Assembly: GCA_020441345.1 (NCBI GenBank)
Contig: JAGRMK010000241.1
Location: 1-14,864 of the forward strand
Length of the DNA: 14,864 nt
Direction: 5' to 3'
Source: Paracoccaceae bacterium
Lineage (GTDB): Bacteria > Pseudomonadota > Alphaproteobacteria > Rhodobacterales > Rhodobacteraceae
Position numbers and translations under genes: made by a program. This document shows, piece by piece, positions 1 to 6,243 of the stretch. Numbering within the stretch: the stretch's first letter is position 1; each line of letters starts with the position of its first letter. Below the pieces are notes generated by a model. It was not told the DNA's origin. It made no database searches and worked only from the letters and a program-made list of their open reading frames with translations.

Positions 1-19
1 TTAGGGATTGAATCAGCAT
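1..19 (-). CDS. 5' end of a leftward gene cut by the window edge
   Basis: An ATG on the minus strand (17-19) opens a frame that begins MLIQSL and leaves the window without a stop. A strong Shine-Dalgarno AAGGAG lies at 28-33, eight bases upstream of the ATG, and this is the main support. Six residues are too few to name a product. The gene is divergent from the signalling operon that starts near 147, so the two probably share the control region between them. It is a natural candidate target of that operon's response regulator, though this is inference. Confidence 0.5.
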
Positions 20-69
20 GTATCGTTCTCCTTGCTGAGTCAGAAGGTATGCTCTCGCGCAACTCCGCG

Positions 70-130
70 CCCCATCCGTTTGAATGGGGGACGCCGAAAA
101 TATATGTGCTAACATCCTCTCAGACTTCAA
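70..130. promoter_or_regulatory. Divergent promoter region with an inverted repeat
   Basis: This is the spacer between the leftward partial gene and the rightward signalling operon. On the plus strand TTGAAT (80-85) and TATGTG (103-108) are 17 bases apart, a plausible but weak sigma70-like pair. On the minus strand TTGAAG (complement of 125-130) and CATATA (complement of 101-106) are 18 bases apart. CCCCAT (70-75) and ATGGGG (84-89) form a 6-base inverted repeat with an 8-base spacer that overlaps the plus-strand -35 element, where an operator could lie. The stretch around 95-115 is AT-rich for this genome. All of this is pattern reading by eye. Confidence 0.35.
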
Positions 131-146
131 CATTCGCTTGGTTCTC

Positions 147-632
147 ATGACGCTTATGCATCGCTTCCGTTCATGCCTTCTCGCGATGGTGATGATCGTT
201 CTTGCCGCACTGCAAGCGATTGCGGAAACCCCGCTGTTGACGCTGACCGGTGCGGTGTCGGGCGGGCAGGTAGAAATATCGCGCGCCGATCTCGATGCCC
301 TCGAGTGGCATGAGATCGAGACCTCGACGACCGTCACAGATGGGCGCCCGCTTTTCAGGGGGGTCCTGATGCGGGATATCCTGGCATTGGCCGGCGCGCG
401 GGGCGAGACCGTGACCGCGCAGGCTCTCAACGACTACGTCATCGACATCCCGATGGCAGATTTCCACGATTTCGACGTGATCGCCGCAATTTACATGGAC
501 GGAATTGCCCTGACGCCGCGCGACAAGGGACCGGTCTGGATCGTTTATCCGCGCGACGATCACCGCGTTCTTGCCGACATGCGCTATGACATGCGTTGGG
601 TCTGGCAGCTCAGCGCGCTGCATGTGCAATGA
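147..632 (+). CDS. Exported oxidoreductase-molybdopterin-fold protein, probably a sensor partner
   Basis: A protein of about 161 residues from the ATG at 147; ATG 156 is also possible. The frame stays open to 84, but the hydrophobic signal peptide (SCLLAMVMIVLAALQAIA, then ET) fits the later starts. The mature part resembles the oxidoreductase molybdopterin-binding (SUOX/YedY) domain: a PLFRGVLMRDILALAG-like stretch, then DYVIDIP, then a GPVWIVYP segment near the end. It is far shorter than YedY or sulfite oxidase. The only cysteine is in the signal peptide, so the cysteine that ligates molybdenum in true enzymes is absent. An exported non-catalytic ligand-binding or sensory role beside the kinase is inferred. 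Its stop overlaps the kinase start (ATGA, 629-632), indicating translational coupling. The family resemblance is fairly firm; the function is not. Confidence 0.75.
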   Translation: MTLMHRFRSCLLAMVMIVLAALQAIAETPLLTLTGAVSGGQVEISRADLDALEWHEIETSTTVTDGRPLFRGVLMRDILALAGARGETVTAQALNDYVIDIPMADFHDFDVIAAIYMDGIALTPRDKGPVWIVYPRDDHRVLADMRYDMRWVWQLSALHVQ

Positions 633-1942
633 TCCGGCCAGGCGTGACCTCGCGCTACGTCGGGTTGGGCGCGCTGATCGTCCTTTGCCTGGGACTGCTG
701 GTCATTGCGGCCTTCAATATCGTCCGTGTTGAACGCCAGATGCAGATCTCCGCGACCGAGAACATGACCTGGATTTTCGGGCAGACCCAGATCGAGGCGC
801 TGAGCCTGGCTGCAGCGATGTCGGCCGGTGCGCCGGAGGACGAGGTGCAACGCCGCTTCGATCTGCTGGTCTCGCGTCTGAATCTCCTGCGCGACGGCCC
901 GCAATGGCGGTTCCTCCGCGATGCCGGGCTGGCCGAGGGATTGATGGGCTGGCGCGCCAGCCTGCTTGCGCTCGATCCGGCTGAGGGCGGCGACCGGGCG
1001 GCGCTCGCGGCGCATGCCACTGCGCTCTCGACTGCGCTGCGCGGCAAGGCGAGCCGCGTGATGGCACGGGAATGGCAGCTTCAAGCCGAACGGCTGGACC
1101 AGTTGCGCCAGCTGCATCTGCTCGCCCTCGGCGCGGTCCTTGGCGCGCTGCTCTCTGGTGGCATCCTTTCATTGTTGCTTGTCGACCGGGAAAGGCGGCT
1201 GGCGCGAACCGTGCGTCTTCAAGACGATCTTGATCGTGAACGCGCGGCCTCCGAAGGCTATCGCCGCTTCGCCGACCTGATGGCGCATCAGATACGCACG
1301 CCGCTGGCAGTGATCGACAGCGCGATGCACCGACTGACCAAGCCGGGAGGGCCGCCAACACCCGAGGTGATCCGCAAGAAAGCGGATGTCTCGCGCGAAG
1401 CCGTGGCGCGTCTTGTGCGGCTGACCGACACCGCGCTTCTGATGGCACGGGTCGATCGGGGCGCTGTCGCGCCCGAACTGGCCTGTCACGATCTGGACAG
1501 GATCGCCGCCGCCGCAATTGACGACCTGCATGCGGCGGGCTGCCATCACGAATCCGGCCGGGTGCGCCTACTCACCGGCAATCGTCCAGTCACCGCAATT
1601 TGCGATCCCGTCCTCACCGGCGAAATCCTGACGAATCTGCTGGGCAATGCCTTGCTCTACTCCCCGCCGGAAAGCGAAATCGACGTGCGGCCGATGCACA
1701 GCGGCGACATGGCCATTTGCGATGTGTGCGACCAGGGACCGGGGATGACGCCCGAGGAACTGGCCTGTGCCTTCGACGATTTCGCCCGCGGTGCGCGGCA
1801 CAGGGATCTGCCGGGCTCGGGGCTCGGGCTGCCGCTGGCGCGTCATCTGGCTCGCCTTCAGGGCGGCGACCTGACGCTGAAACCGCGCACGGGCGGCGGG
1901 CTGGTCGCGCGGCTGACCCTGCCGGGCAAGGTTGCGGCATGA
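629..1942 (+). CDS. Membrane sensor histidine kinase
   Basis: A protein of 437 residues from the ATG that overlaps the previous stop. Transmembrane helices lie at about 10-31 and 164-186 and enclose a periplasmic domain of about 130 residues with no family I recognise. The HisKA dimerisation and phosphoacceptor helix carries AHQIRTPLAVID, with the phosphorylated His near residue 220. The ATPase domain shows an N box (NLLGNALLYSPP, about 336-345), a G1 box (DQGPGMT, about 368-374) and a G2 box (GSGLGLPLARHL, about 396-407). No HAMP or PAS domain is obvious. All residues needed for kinase activity are visible. The gene overlaps its response regulator by ATGA (1939-1942), so that is almost certainly its partner. 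The signal could be the exported protein encoded upstream. Confidence 0.95.
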   Translation: MIRPGVTSRYVGLGALIVLCLGLLVIAAFNIVRVERQMQISATENMTWIFGQTQIEALSLAAAMSAGAPEDEVQRRFDLLVSRLNLLRDGPQWRFLRDAGLAEGLMGWRASLLALDPAEGGDRAALAAHATALSTALRGKASRVMAREWQLQAERLDQLRQLHLLALGAVLGALLSGGILSLLLVDRERRLARTVRLQDDLDRERAASEGYRRFADLMAHQIRTPLAVIDSAMHRLTKPGGPPTPEVIRKKADVSREAVARLVRLTDTALLMARVDRGAVAPELACHDLDRIAAAAIDDLHAAGCHHESGRVRLLTGNRPVTAICDPVLTGEILTNLLGNALLYSPPESEIDVRPMHSGDMAICDVCDQGPGMTPEELACAFDDFARGARHRDLPGSGLGLPLARHLARLQGGDLTLKPRTGGGLVARLTLPGKVAA

Positions 1943-2904
1943 CGCCCCCGCTGATCCTGTGCATCGAGGACGAGCCCTCGCTGCGCGACGATATCGCCGC
2001 CGAACTGGCCGAGGCGGGCTATGGCATCATCGCCACGGGCAATGCGCGGGACGCGCTCGATAGGCTGGATAGCCGACGACCTGACCTCATCCTTTGCGAT
2101 ATCGTGATGCCGGAAATGGATGGCCATGCCCTGCTTGCGCATCTGCGCAAGGCCCGGCCGGATCTGAACGACATTCCGTTCGTGTTCCTGACCGCTCTAT
2201 CCTCGCGCGAACAGATGATCGAAGGGCGAAAGGCCGGTGCGGACGATTACCTGACCAAGCCGATCGACTACGATCTTCTGCGGGCGATCATCTCGGCGCG
2301 TCTGGATCAGGTGGCCCGCTTGCGGGCTGCCCAAGGCCCCGGTGCGGGAACGGCCGCGCTGGACCGCCTGATGATCGGGGTGGTGCTTCTGGATAGCGAT
2401 GGCGGCGTGCTGCATGCCAATCGCTTGGCGCAAGATCTTGCGAAGGGTGCCGGCATCGGCATCGGGTCCCGCTTGACCGCCAGGGGCGAGGACGGCCGCA
2501 GACTGACGGCGCTGATCGCCGGGATCACATCGGGGGCGGGGACTGGTGCCGCGCTGTGGCTGGGTGCCGGTGCGCGCCGCGTCATGGTTCTGGGGCGGCC
2601 GCTGGGGTCATGCCCGGCGCGTGACGCCGCCGCCGCCATGCTCACGCTCAGCGATCCCGAACGCCAGGGGGCGCTTGATGTCGACACGCTACGGCAGCTA
2701 TTCGACCTGACCCCGACCGAGGCTAGCGTCGCCCGACTTGTGGCGGAAGGTTTGCGGCGCGACCTGATCGCGGCGCGGCTGGGCGTGTCGTCCAACACCG
2801 TCGCGTTCCACTTGCGCAACATCTTCGACAAGACCGGCACGCGCCGCCAGGCCGATCTGATGGCTCTGTTCCTGTCGATGCCGATGGCGTGGAGCGATCC
2901 GTGA
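1939..2904 (+). CDS. Response regulator, REC plus middle domain plus LuxR-type HTH
   Basis: A protein of 321 residues. The N-terminal receiver domain (about 1-120) has the acidic pair (IEDE, 9-12), the phosphoacceptor Asp54 in LILCDIVMPEMDG, Thr85 and Lys107 in LTKP, so it should be phosphorylatable. Residues of about 130-235 form a middle region that looks PAS-like (GVVLLDSDGGVLHANRLA), unlike the short linker of ordinary NarL/FixJ regulators. The C-terminus (about 250-310) is a LuxR/GerE helix-turn-helix with LTPTEASVARLVAEGL and VSSNTVAFHLRNIFDKTG. It should bind DNA when phosphorylated by the kinase encoded just upstream. Likely targets are its own operon and the divergent gene at the left edge, which is inferred from context only. 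Confidence 0.93.
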   Translation: MTPPLILCIEDEPSLRDDIAAELAEAGYGIIATGNARDALDRLDSRRPDLILCDIVMPEMDGHALLAHLRKARPDLNDIPFVFLTALSSREQMIEGRKAGADDYLTKPIDYDLLRAIISARLDQVARLRAAQGPGAGTAALDRLMIGVVLLDSDGGVLHANRLAQDLAKGAGIGIGSRLTARGEDGRRLTALIAGITSGAGTGAALWLGAGARRVMVLGRPLGSCPARDAAAAMLTLSDPERQGALDVDTLRQLFDLTPTEASVARLVAEGLRRDLIAARLGVSSNTVAFHLRNIFDKTGTRRQADLMALFLSMPMAWSDP

Positions 2905-2963
2905 GAGCTGCCGCCGAAGTATCGCCTTCCGAAGGCCAACCATCCTCAAAGGAGACACCGACA

Positions 2964-3434
2964 ATGAAAAACGCGTCCCTTCTGTTCGCAGCCTGCATCG
3001 CCGGCACCGTCACCGCCGCCCATGCCGGAACCCCGAGAGAACGCACCGTGGCCGCGATCGAGGCCGCCGGCTGCACAGTCGACGGCTCGAACGTCAACGA
3101 GGTTCTCGACGGCCTCGGGCTGAGCGACGAGGCGTTCCGGGTGATCGGCGAAGAGCTTGTCGCCGAGGGCTTGGCGGATGTGTCGCAAATGGGGGTGTTC
3201 CGGCTGACCACGCCCGGATGCACGGCGGCCGCCGGCACGCAGACGGAGCGCACGGTTGCCGCGATCGAGGCTGCCGGCTGTATCGTCGACCGTTCGAACA
3301 TCAACGAGATTCTCGACGGTCTCGGGTTGAGCGACGATGACTTCCGCGCCATCGGCGAGGCCCTGATGTCCGAGGGTCGGGCAGAACTGACCGATGCCGG
3401 CGCGTTCCGGCTGACCACCCCGAAATGTAGCTGA
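2964..3434 (+). CDS. Secreted protein made of two tandem 64-residue repeats
   Basis: A protein of 156 residues. The start is fixed by GGAG at 2951-2954, nine bases before the ATG, and by a signal peptide directly after it (about 1-21, ending AHA). The mature protein is two copies of one domain, residues 23-86 and 92-155, identical at about 44 of 64 positions by hand count. Each copy begins near ERTVAAIEAAGC and ends in FRLTTP followed by a residue and Cys, giving two cysteines per copy that could form a disulfide in the periplasm. The domain resembles small exported proteins of unknown function that I recall from Rhodobacterales, but I cannot name the family. It lies 59 bases after the response regulator and 12 bases before the next secreted gene, so co-transcription is likely. 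Confidence 0.85.
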   Translation: MKNASLLFAACIAGTVTAAHAGTPRERTVAAIEAAGCTVDGSNVNEVLDGLGLSDEAFRVIGEELVAEGLADVSQMGVFRLTTPGCTAAAGTQTERTVAAIEAAGCIVDRSNINEILDGLGLSDDDFRAIGEALMSEGRAELTDAGAFRLTTPKCS

Positions 3435-3446
3435 CGAGGACACCCC

Positions 3447-3980
3447 ATGAGATCGCTTTCAACACGGATCCTGCCACTTGCGGCGCTTGCCCTGCCGGCG
3501 CTCGCCGTCCCGGCCCTCGCGTGGGAGGTCGAGGAGATCGGCACCATCACCGCCACCTTCGCCGACGAGACCTTCGAACGGCCGACGGTCATCGTGACGG
3601 ATGGCGACCAGGTGTCCCCCACGGCCTTCATGATCCTGACCATCGGCAACTTCGCGTCCTTCAGCCTGATGACGGGGGACGGCAATTTCGTGGTCGAGGC
3701 CGATTTCATGACCCATGCGCCGGGACCGGACACGGACCCGGTATCGACCAATGTGACCTACGCCCCCGAGGGGTGGACGCAGTTCTGGCTGTCCGAAGGC
3801 GCGCCGGAGCCCATGGAGGTGACGTTCACGACCCTGGCCATCGACGGCGACAAAGGCCATGCCGCCGGCACGTTCCGCGGGGTTCTGTGCTTCGCCGACG
3901 GCCTTGGCGCCGAGGCCGACCCTGACAACTGCCGCCCGATCGAGGGCGCGTTCGACTCGCCGTTCTTCATCGAAAGATGA
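3447..3980 (+). CDS. Secreted protein of unknown function, likely beta-rich
   Basis: A protein of 177 residues, preceded by GAGGA at 3436-3440. The N-terminus (MRSLSTRILPLAALALPALA and on to about residue 25, ALA before WEVEE) is a clear signal peptide. The mature part alternates short hydrophobic and polar stretches, is acidic, and has many Thr and Gly residues, which suggests a beta sandwich or barrel. Two cysteines near the C-terminus, about 15 residues apart (VLCFADG and DNCRPIEG), could form a disulfide. I do not recognise the family. It is the middle one of three exported products encoded behind the two-component pair, with a 12-base gap on its left and 31 bases on its right. Confidence 0.83.
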   Translation: MRSLSTRILPLAALALPALAVPALAWEVEEIGTITATFADETFERPTVIVTDGDQVSPTAFMILTIGNFASFSLMTGDGNFVVEADFMTHAPGPDTDPVSTNVTYAPEGWTQFWLSEGAPEPMEVTFTTLAIDGDKGHAAGTFRGVLCFADGLGAEADPDNCRPIEGAFDSPFFIER

Positions 3981-4011
3981 CACCAGCGAACGGCAAAAAA
4001 GGTAATACAAG

Positions 4012-4578
4012 ATGAAACGCATGCTGTTGACGATGGGTCTTGCCCTTGCAACTCAGGCTCTTGCCGAGGAACCCGCGGTTTGCGGCACCTCCAGTGCATC
4101 CGACTGGGCGCAGATACAGGAGGTCTTCACCGGCGAATGGCTGATCGAACATCAGGCCGGTTATGCCCTGTTCAACGGCATGGTCCTGCCCTTTCCCGGG
4201 GATGGCGAGGTCGAGACGATCACGATCTTCCAGCTGGGCGACACGCTGCAAGCCACCCATCCCGAAGCGCAGGCACCGCTCGTGCTGCGTCTGGCCGACG
4301 AGCCGCGCTGGACTGTGGAGATCGACAACCCCGAAATACCCGAGCCGTTGCTGTCCCCCGAGGACGTGGCGCTGGTCGCGGGGTGTTCCCAACTCGAATT
4401 GCCACGGCTGATCGGCACGTCGACTGCCGTCGTCGACGAGGTGGCGATGGAGTTCACCTACCGGATGATGGCGGTGGACTGGTCGACGCTCTACGGGATC
4501 ATGCAGATCGACTCGGTCGTGAACGGCACGCCGGTCGAGGCGCGCCGCACCGTCTGGATGCGCCTCGCTGGGCGTTGA
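4012..4578 (+). CDS. Secreted protein of unknown function
   Basis: A protein of 188 residues with a signal peptide (MKRMLLTMGLALATQALA, then EEPAVCG). The mature chain has two cysteines (in AVCGTSS and VAGCSQ), a stretch reading VFTGEWLIEHQAGYALFNG, and a C-terminus rich in alternating hydrophobic residues. That is compatible with a lipocalin-like or other small beta-barrel fold, but no motif settles it. The ribosome binding site is weak: AAAAAAGGTAATACAAG precedes the ATG with GG about 11 bases away. It is probably the last gene of the operon that begins with the exported sensor-like protein, because the sequence downstream changes character. Product and function are unknown. Confidence 0.8.
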   Translation: MKRMLLTMGLALATQALAEEPAVCGTSSASDWAQIQEVFTGEWLIEHQAGYALFNGMVLPFPGDGEVETITIFQLGDTLQATHPEAQAPLVLRLADEPRWTVEIDNPEIPEPLLSPEDVALVAGCSQLELPRLIGTSTAVVDEVAMEFTYRMMAVDWSTLYGIMQIDSVVNGTPVEARRTVWMRLAGR

Positions 4579-4598
4579 TCGGGAAAGCCGACTTCACT

Positions 4599-4623
4599 CT
4601 TTGACCGTCCAAGCCAGTCAAAG
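4599..4623. repeat. 7-base inverted repeat at the end of the signalling operon
   Basis: CTTTGAC (4599-4605) and GTCAAAG (4617-4623) are exact inverted copies separated by 11 bases. It lies 20 bases after the stop of the last secreted-protein gene and just before the first prophage fragment. There is no T run behind it, so it is a poor intrinsic terminator. It could be a transcript-end hairpin, a binding site or a remnant of an attachment site. Confidence 0.35.
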
Positions 4624-4634
4624 GTTCAAGATCA

Positions 4635-5053
4635 TTGCCCACCCCCCCCCGCGAAAACACCCTCGCCGCGCTGCATGCGCGGCTCTCAGCGCTGCCTGCC
4701 ACCGCCCTGCGCGTCGAAGTTCTGCCCGAGCGCGTGCCTGCCGCTGGCCTCCTGATTCTGCGCGATGGCGAACCGGGGGAGCCCGAGTTGACGTTGTCGC
4801 CTCTGCGCTACCACTACCAGCACCGAGCCGAGATCGAGGCGGTCGTGCAGGGCGCCGCGCGCGACACCGCCTTCGACACGCTCTGCGCCACCATCGGCGC
4901 CGCGATTGCCGCCGACCGCACGTTGGGCGGTCTCTGCGACTGGGTCGAGGCGGAGGCGCCGCGCGCGGTTGACCTGCCCGTCGAGGGGGCCGCCAGTCTG
5001 AAGGCAGCGGTGATCCCGGTGGTTCTGCACTATTCCACGGCCGACCCGCTCGG
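4635..5053 (+). pseudogene. Prophage tail-type protein, 3' end lost at a fusion
   Basis: About 139 recognisable residues, from PRENTLAALHARLSALPA through RYHYQHRAEIEAVVQG to AAVIPVVLHYSTADPLG. I recall near-identical proteins in Rhodobacterales prophages, often labelled as a minor tail protein or, probably wrongly, as an acyl-CoA transferase. After the ADPLG stretch the frame runs on into unrelated residues up to 5147, because it enters the endolysin fragment in another frame. The only start is TTG at 4635, directly followed by a nine-C run (4642-4650). Similar genes as I remember them begin MPTPREN, so both the missing ATG and the extra Pro suggest that the breakpoint lies at the start codon. 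No good ribosome binding site is visible. It is probably not functional in this setting. Confidence 0.6.
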
Positions 5054-5346
5054 CTGCCCGCCGATCTCGATGCCGGGATCCGCGAGGCGTTCCGGCTCTT
5101 CCGCACCGACCTCGCCATCTATGAGGCCGAGGTCCTGCGCGCCGTGAAGGTGCCGCTGGAACCCCACAACTTCGCTGCGCTGGTGTCCTTCCACTACAAC
5201 ACCGGCGGCATCGCCAAGGCCGCGCTGACGCGGCACCTGAACGCGGGGAACCGCGCGGCGGCCGCGGCGGCGTTCATGGGCTGGCTCAAGCCCGCCGCCA
5301 TCCGGTCCCGCCGCGAGGCTGAGCGCGATCTGTTCCGCGATGGCCG
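5054..5346 (+). pseudogene. C-terminal fragment of a phage endolysin (GH24-type lysozyme)
   Basis: The open frame reads LPADLDAGIREAFRLFRTDL, then EPHNFAALVSFHYNTGGIAK, then LTRHLNAGNRAAAAAAF and RSRREAERDLFRDG. This is the C-terminal two thirds of a T4-type (GH24) lysozyme: the F-ALVSF-YN-GG and RRxxERxLF motifs are typical. The N-terminal part with the catalytic Glu is missing, as is a native start; the preceding 50 bases belong to the tail-protein fragment in another frame. On the right the match stops at about 5346, where a primase gene begins on the opposite strand. An open frame from GTG 5144 to a stop at 5476 exists, but it would carry nonsense after residue 67. A remnant with no catalytic activity expected. 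Confidence 0.7.
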
Positions 5347-5691
5347 TTCGGCCAAGGTGCCGGTGATCGGCTGCGCCTCCTGCCAGAGCCGGTGTGCCTG
5401 CGCGGCGCGCTTTTTCTCGTCCTCGCGCTGTTCCGCGTTGCGCCGGGCGATGGTCGCCGGGTCCGGGGGCAGATAGCTGCCCGGGGCGATGCCCGCCGCC
5501 GCCAGAATGTCGCGAAACGCGCAGCCGTATTTCTTGCAATTCAGCAAGAGCCGCCCGCCCTCGCCATCGGCCAGGGTCAGGGCGTTCTGCCCTTTGCGGC
5601 GTTCAGTTTGGCACACGGGGCAAGGTGCCACCCCGTAGCCACGATACCACTTGCCGCGCAGGTCGCGGGTCAGGCGTTCTGTATCCGCCAT
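5347..5691 (-). pseudogene. N-terminal fragment of a phage primase-type zinc-binding protein
   Basis: About 115 residues from the ATG at 5691. A GGGAGAGG-like site precedes it (complement of 5699-5706). The fragment carries CPVC (Cys24, Cys27) and CKKYGC (Cys52, Cys57), a CHC2-like zinc ribbon of the kind found at the N-terminus of phage primase/helicase (Toprim) proteins. The charged stretch EDEKKRAAQAHRLWQEAQPI follows. The match ends at GTLAE (5347), after which the frame reads the antisense of the endolysin fragment until 5194. The Toprim and helicase parts, normally hundreds of residues, are absent. Its orientation is opposite to both neighbouring phage fragments. Even if expressed, it could only make a zinc-binding stub with a random tail. 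Confidence 0.65.
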
Positions 5692-5701
5692 CAGAACGCC
5701 T

Positions 5702-5755
5702 CTCCCAGCTGACATCGGCCCGGATCAGCGATGCATCGATATGCACGACCTCGCC
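5702..5755 (-). mobile_element. Scrap of an IS1182-type transposase gene
   Basis: Read on the minus strand, this short segment encodes GEVVHIDASLIRADVSWE, which matches my memory of the catalytic-core region of IS1182-family DDE transposases (the Asp in HIDASLIRADVSWES). Only 15 to 20 codons remain, between the start of the primase fragment and the TRAP solute-binding fragment; the exact left and right ends are uncertain by about 10 bases. No terminal inverted repeats or other IS parts are visible. It is a recombination scar, not an active element. Confidence 0.5.
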
Positions 5756-6238
5756 CTTGGCGCCGCGCCGGTCTTCGGGCCGGCCCCGGCCTTCTACGAG
5801 ATGCTCTCGACCGGGTTGATCGGCGGCGGCGGCAATTTCTATGACGCGGTGATCGACTTCTCGATCGCCGAGCTGGTGCCGCACGTGGTCGTGGTTCCGG
5901 GCGGGTTCATCAACGGCATGTTCTACATCGCCATGAACGAGGCCAAGTGGAACGCCCTGTCCGAAGAGGACCGCGCCGCCATCGAAAGCCTGTCTGGCCG
6001 CGTCTTCTCGGAGACCGCGGGCCGGGCGATGGATGCGCGCAATGCGGTGGCCCTCGACAAGCTGACCGCGCAGGGGCTGCAGATCCACGAGCCCGATCAG
6101 GCGTTCCTCGACGCGCTTCAGGCCAGGCTTGAGCCGATCCGCGAGAAGGTGCTCGCCGGGGCCGAGGGGCATGGCGTGGACGCCCGCGCGGCCTATGACG
6201 CGCTGCGCGAGAAGGCCGACAGGAGTGCCACGAACTGA
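5753..6238 (+). pseudogene. C-terminal half of a TRAP transporter solute-binding protein (DctP type)
   Basis: About 161 residues starting within ALGAAPVFGPAPAFYEMLST and ending at the stop 6236-6238. Features of DctP/TAXI-type binding proteins of the TRAP family are visible: the alternating sheet/helix C-terminal lobe, a YEMLSTG segment near the hinge, GGFINGMFYIAMNEAKWNAL, and a helical tail (EPIREKVLAGAE). The signal peptide and first lobe (normally about 170 residues) are replaced by the transposase scrap and primase start. There is no start codon or ribosome binding site belonging to the gene. The next gene, the small TRAP permease, starts five bases after the stop, so the original operon order (P, Q, M) is preserved. 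As it stands it cannot make an exported binding protein. Confidence 0.75.
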
Positions 6239-6243
6239 GGCCG

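Noticed and set aside
1281..1330. Unusual kinase H box (HQIRTPL instead of HELRTPL)
   Set aside because: Gln after the phosphorylated His is common among proteobacterial kinases, so it is not a sign of loss of function.
2723..3751. Minus-strand frame of 342 codons opposite the regulator and the duplicated secreted gene
   Set aside because: Its internal repetition only mirrors the tandem repeat on the plus strand. It has no ribosome binding site or domain.
4635..5691. An intact prophage
   Set aside because: Only three partial phage genes in conflicting orientations remain. There is no integrase, capsid, terminase or portal gene and no clear attachment repeats.
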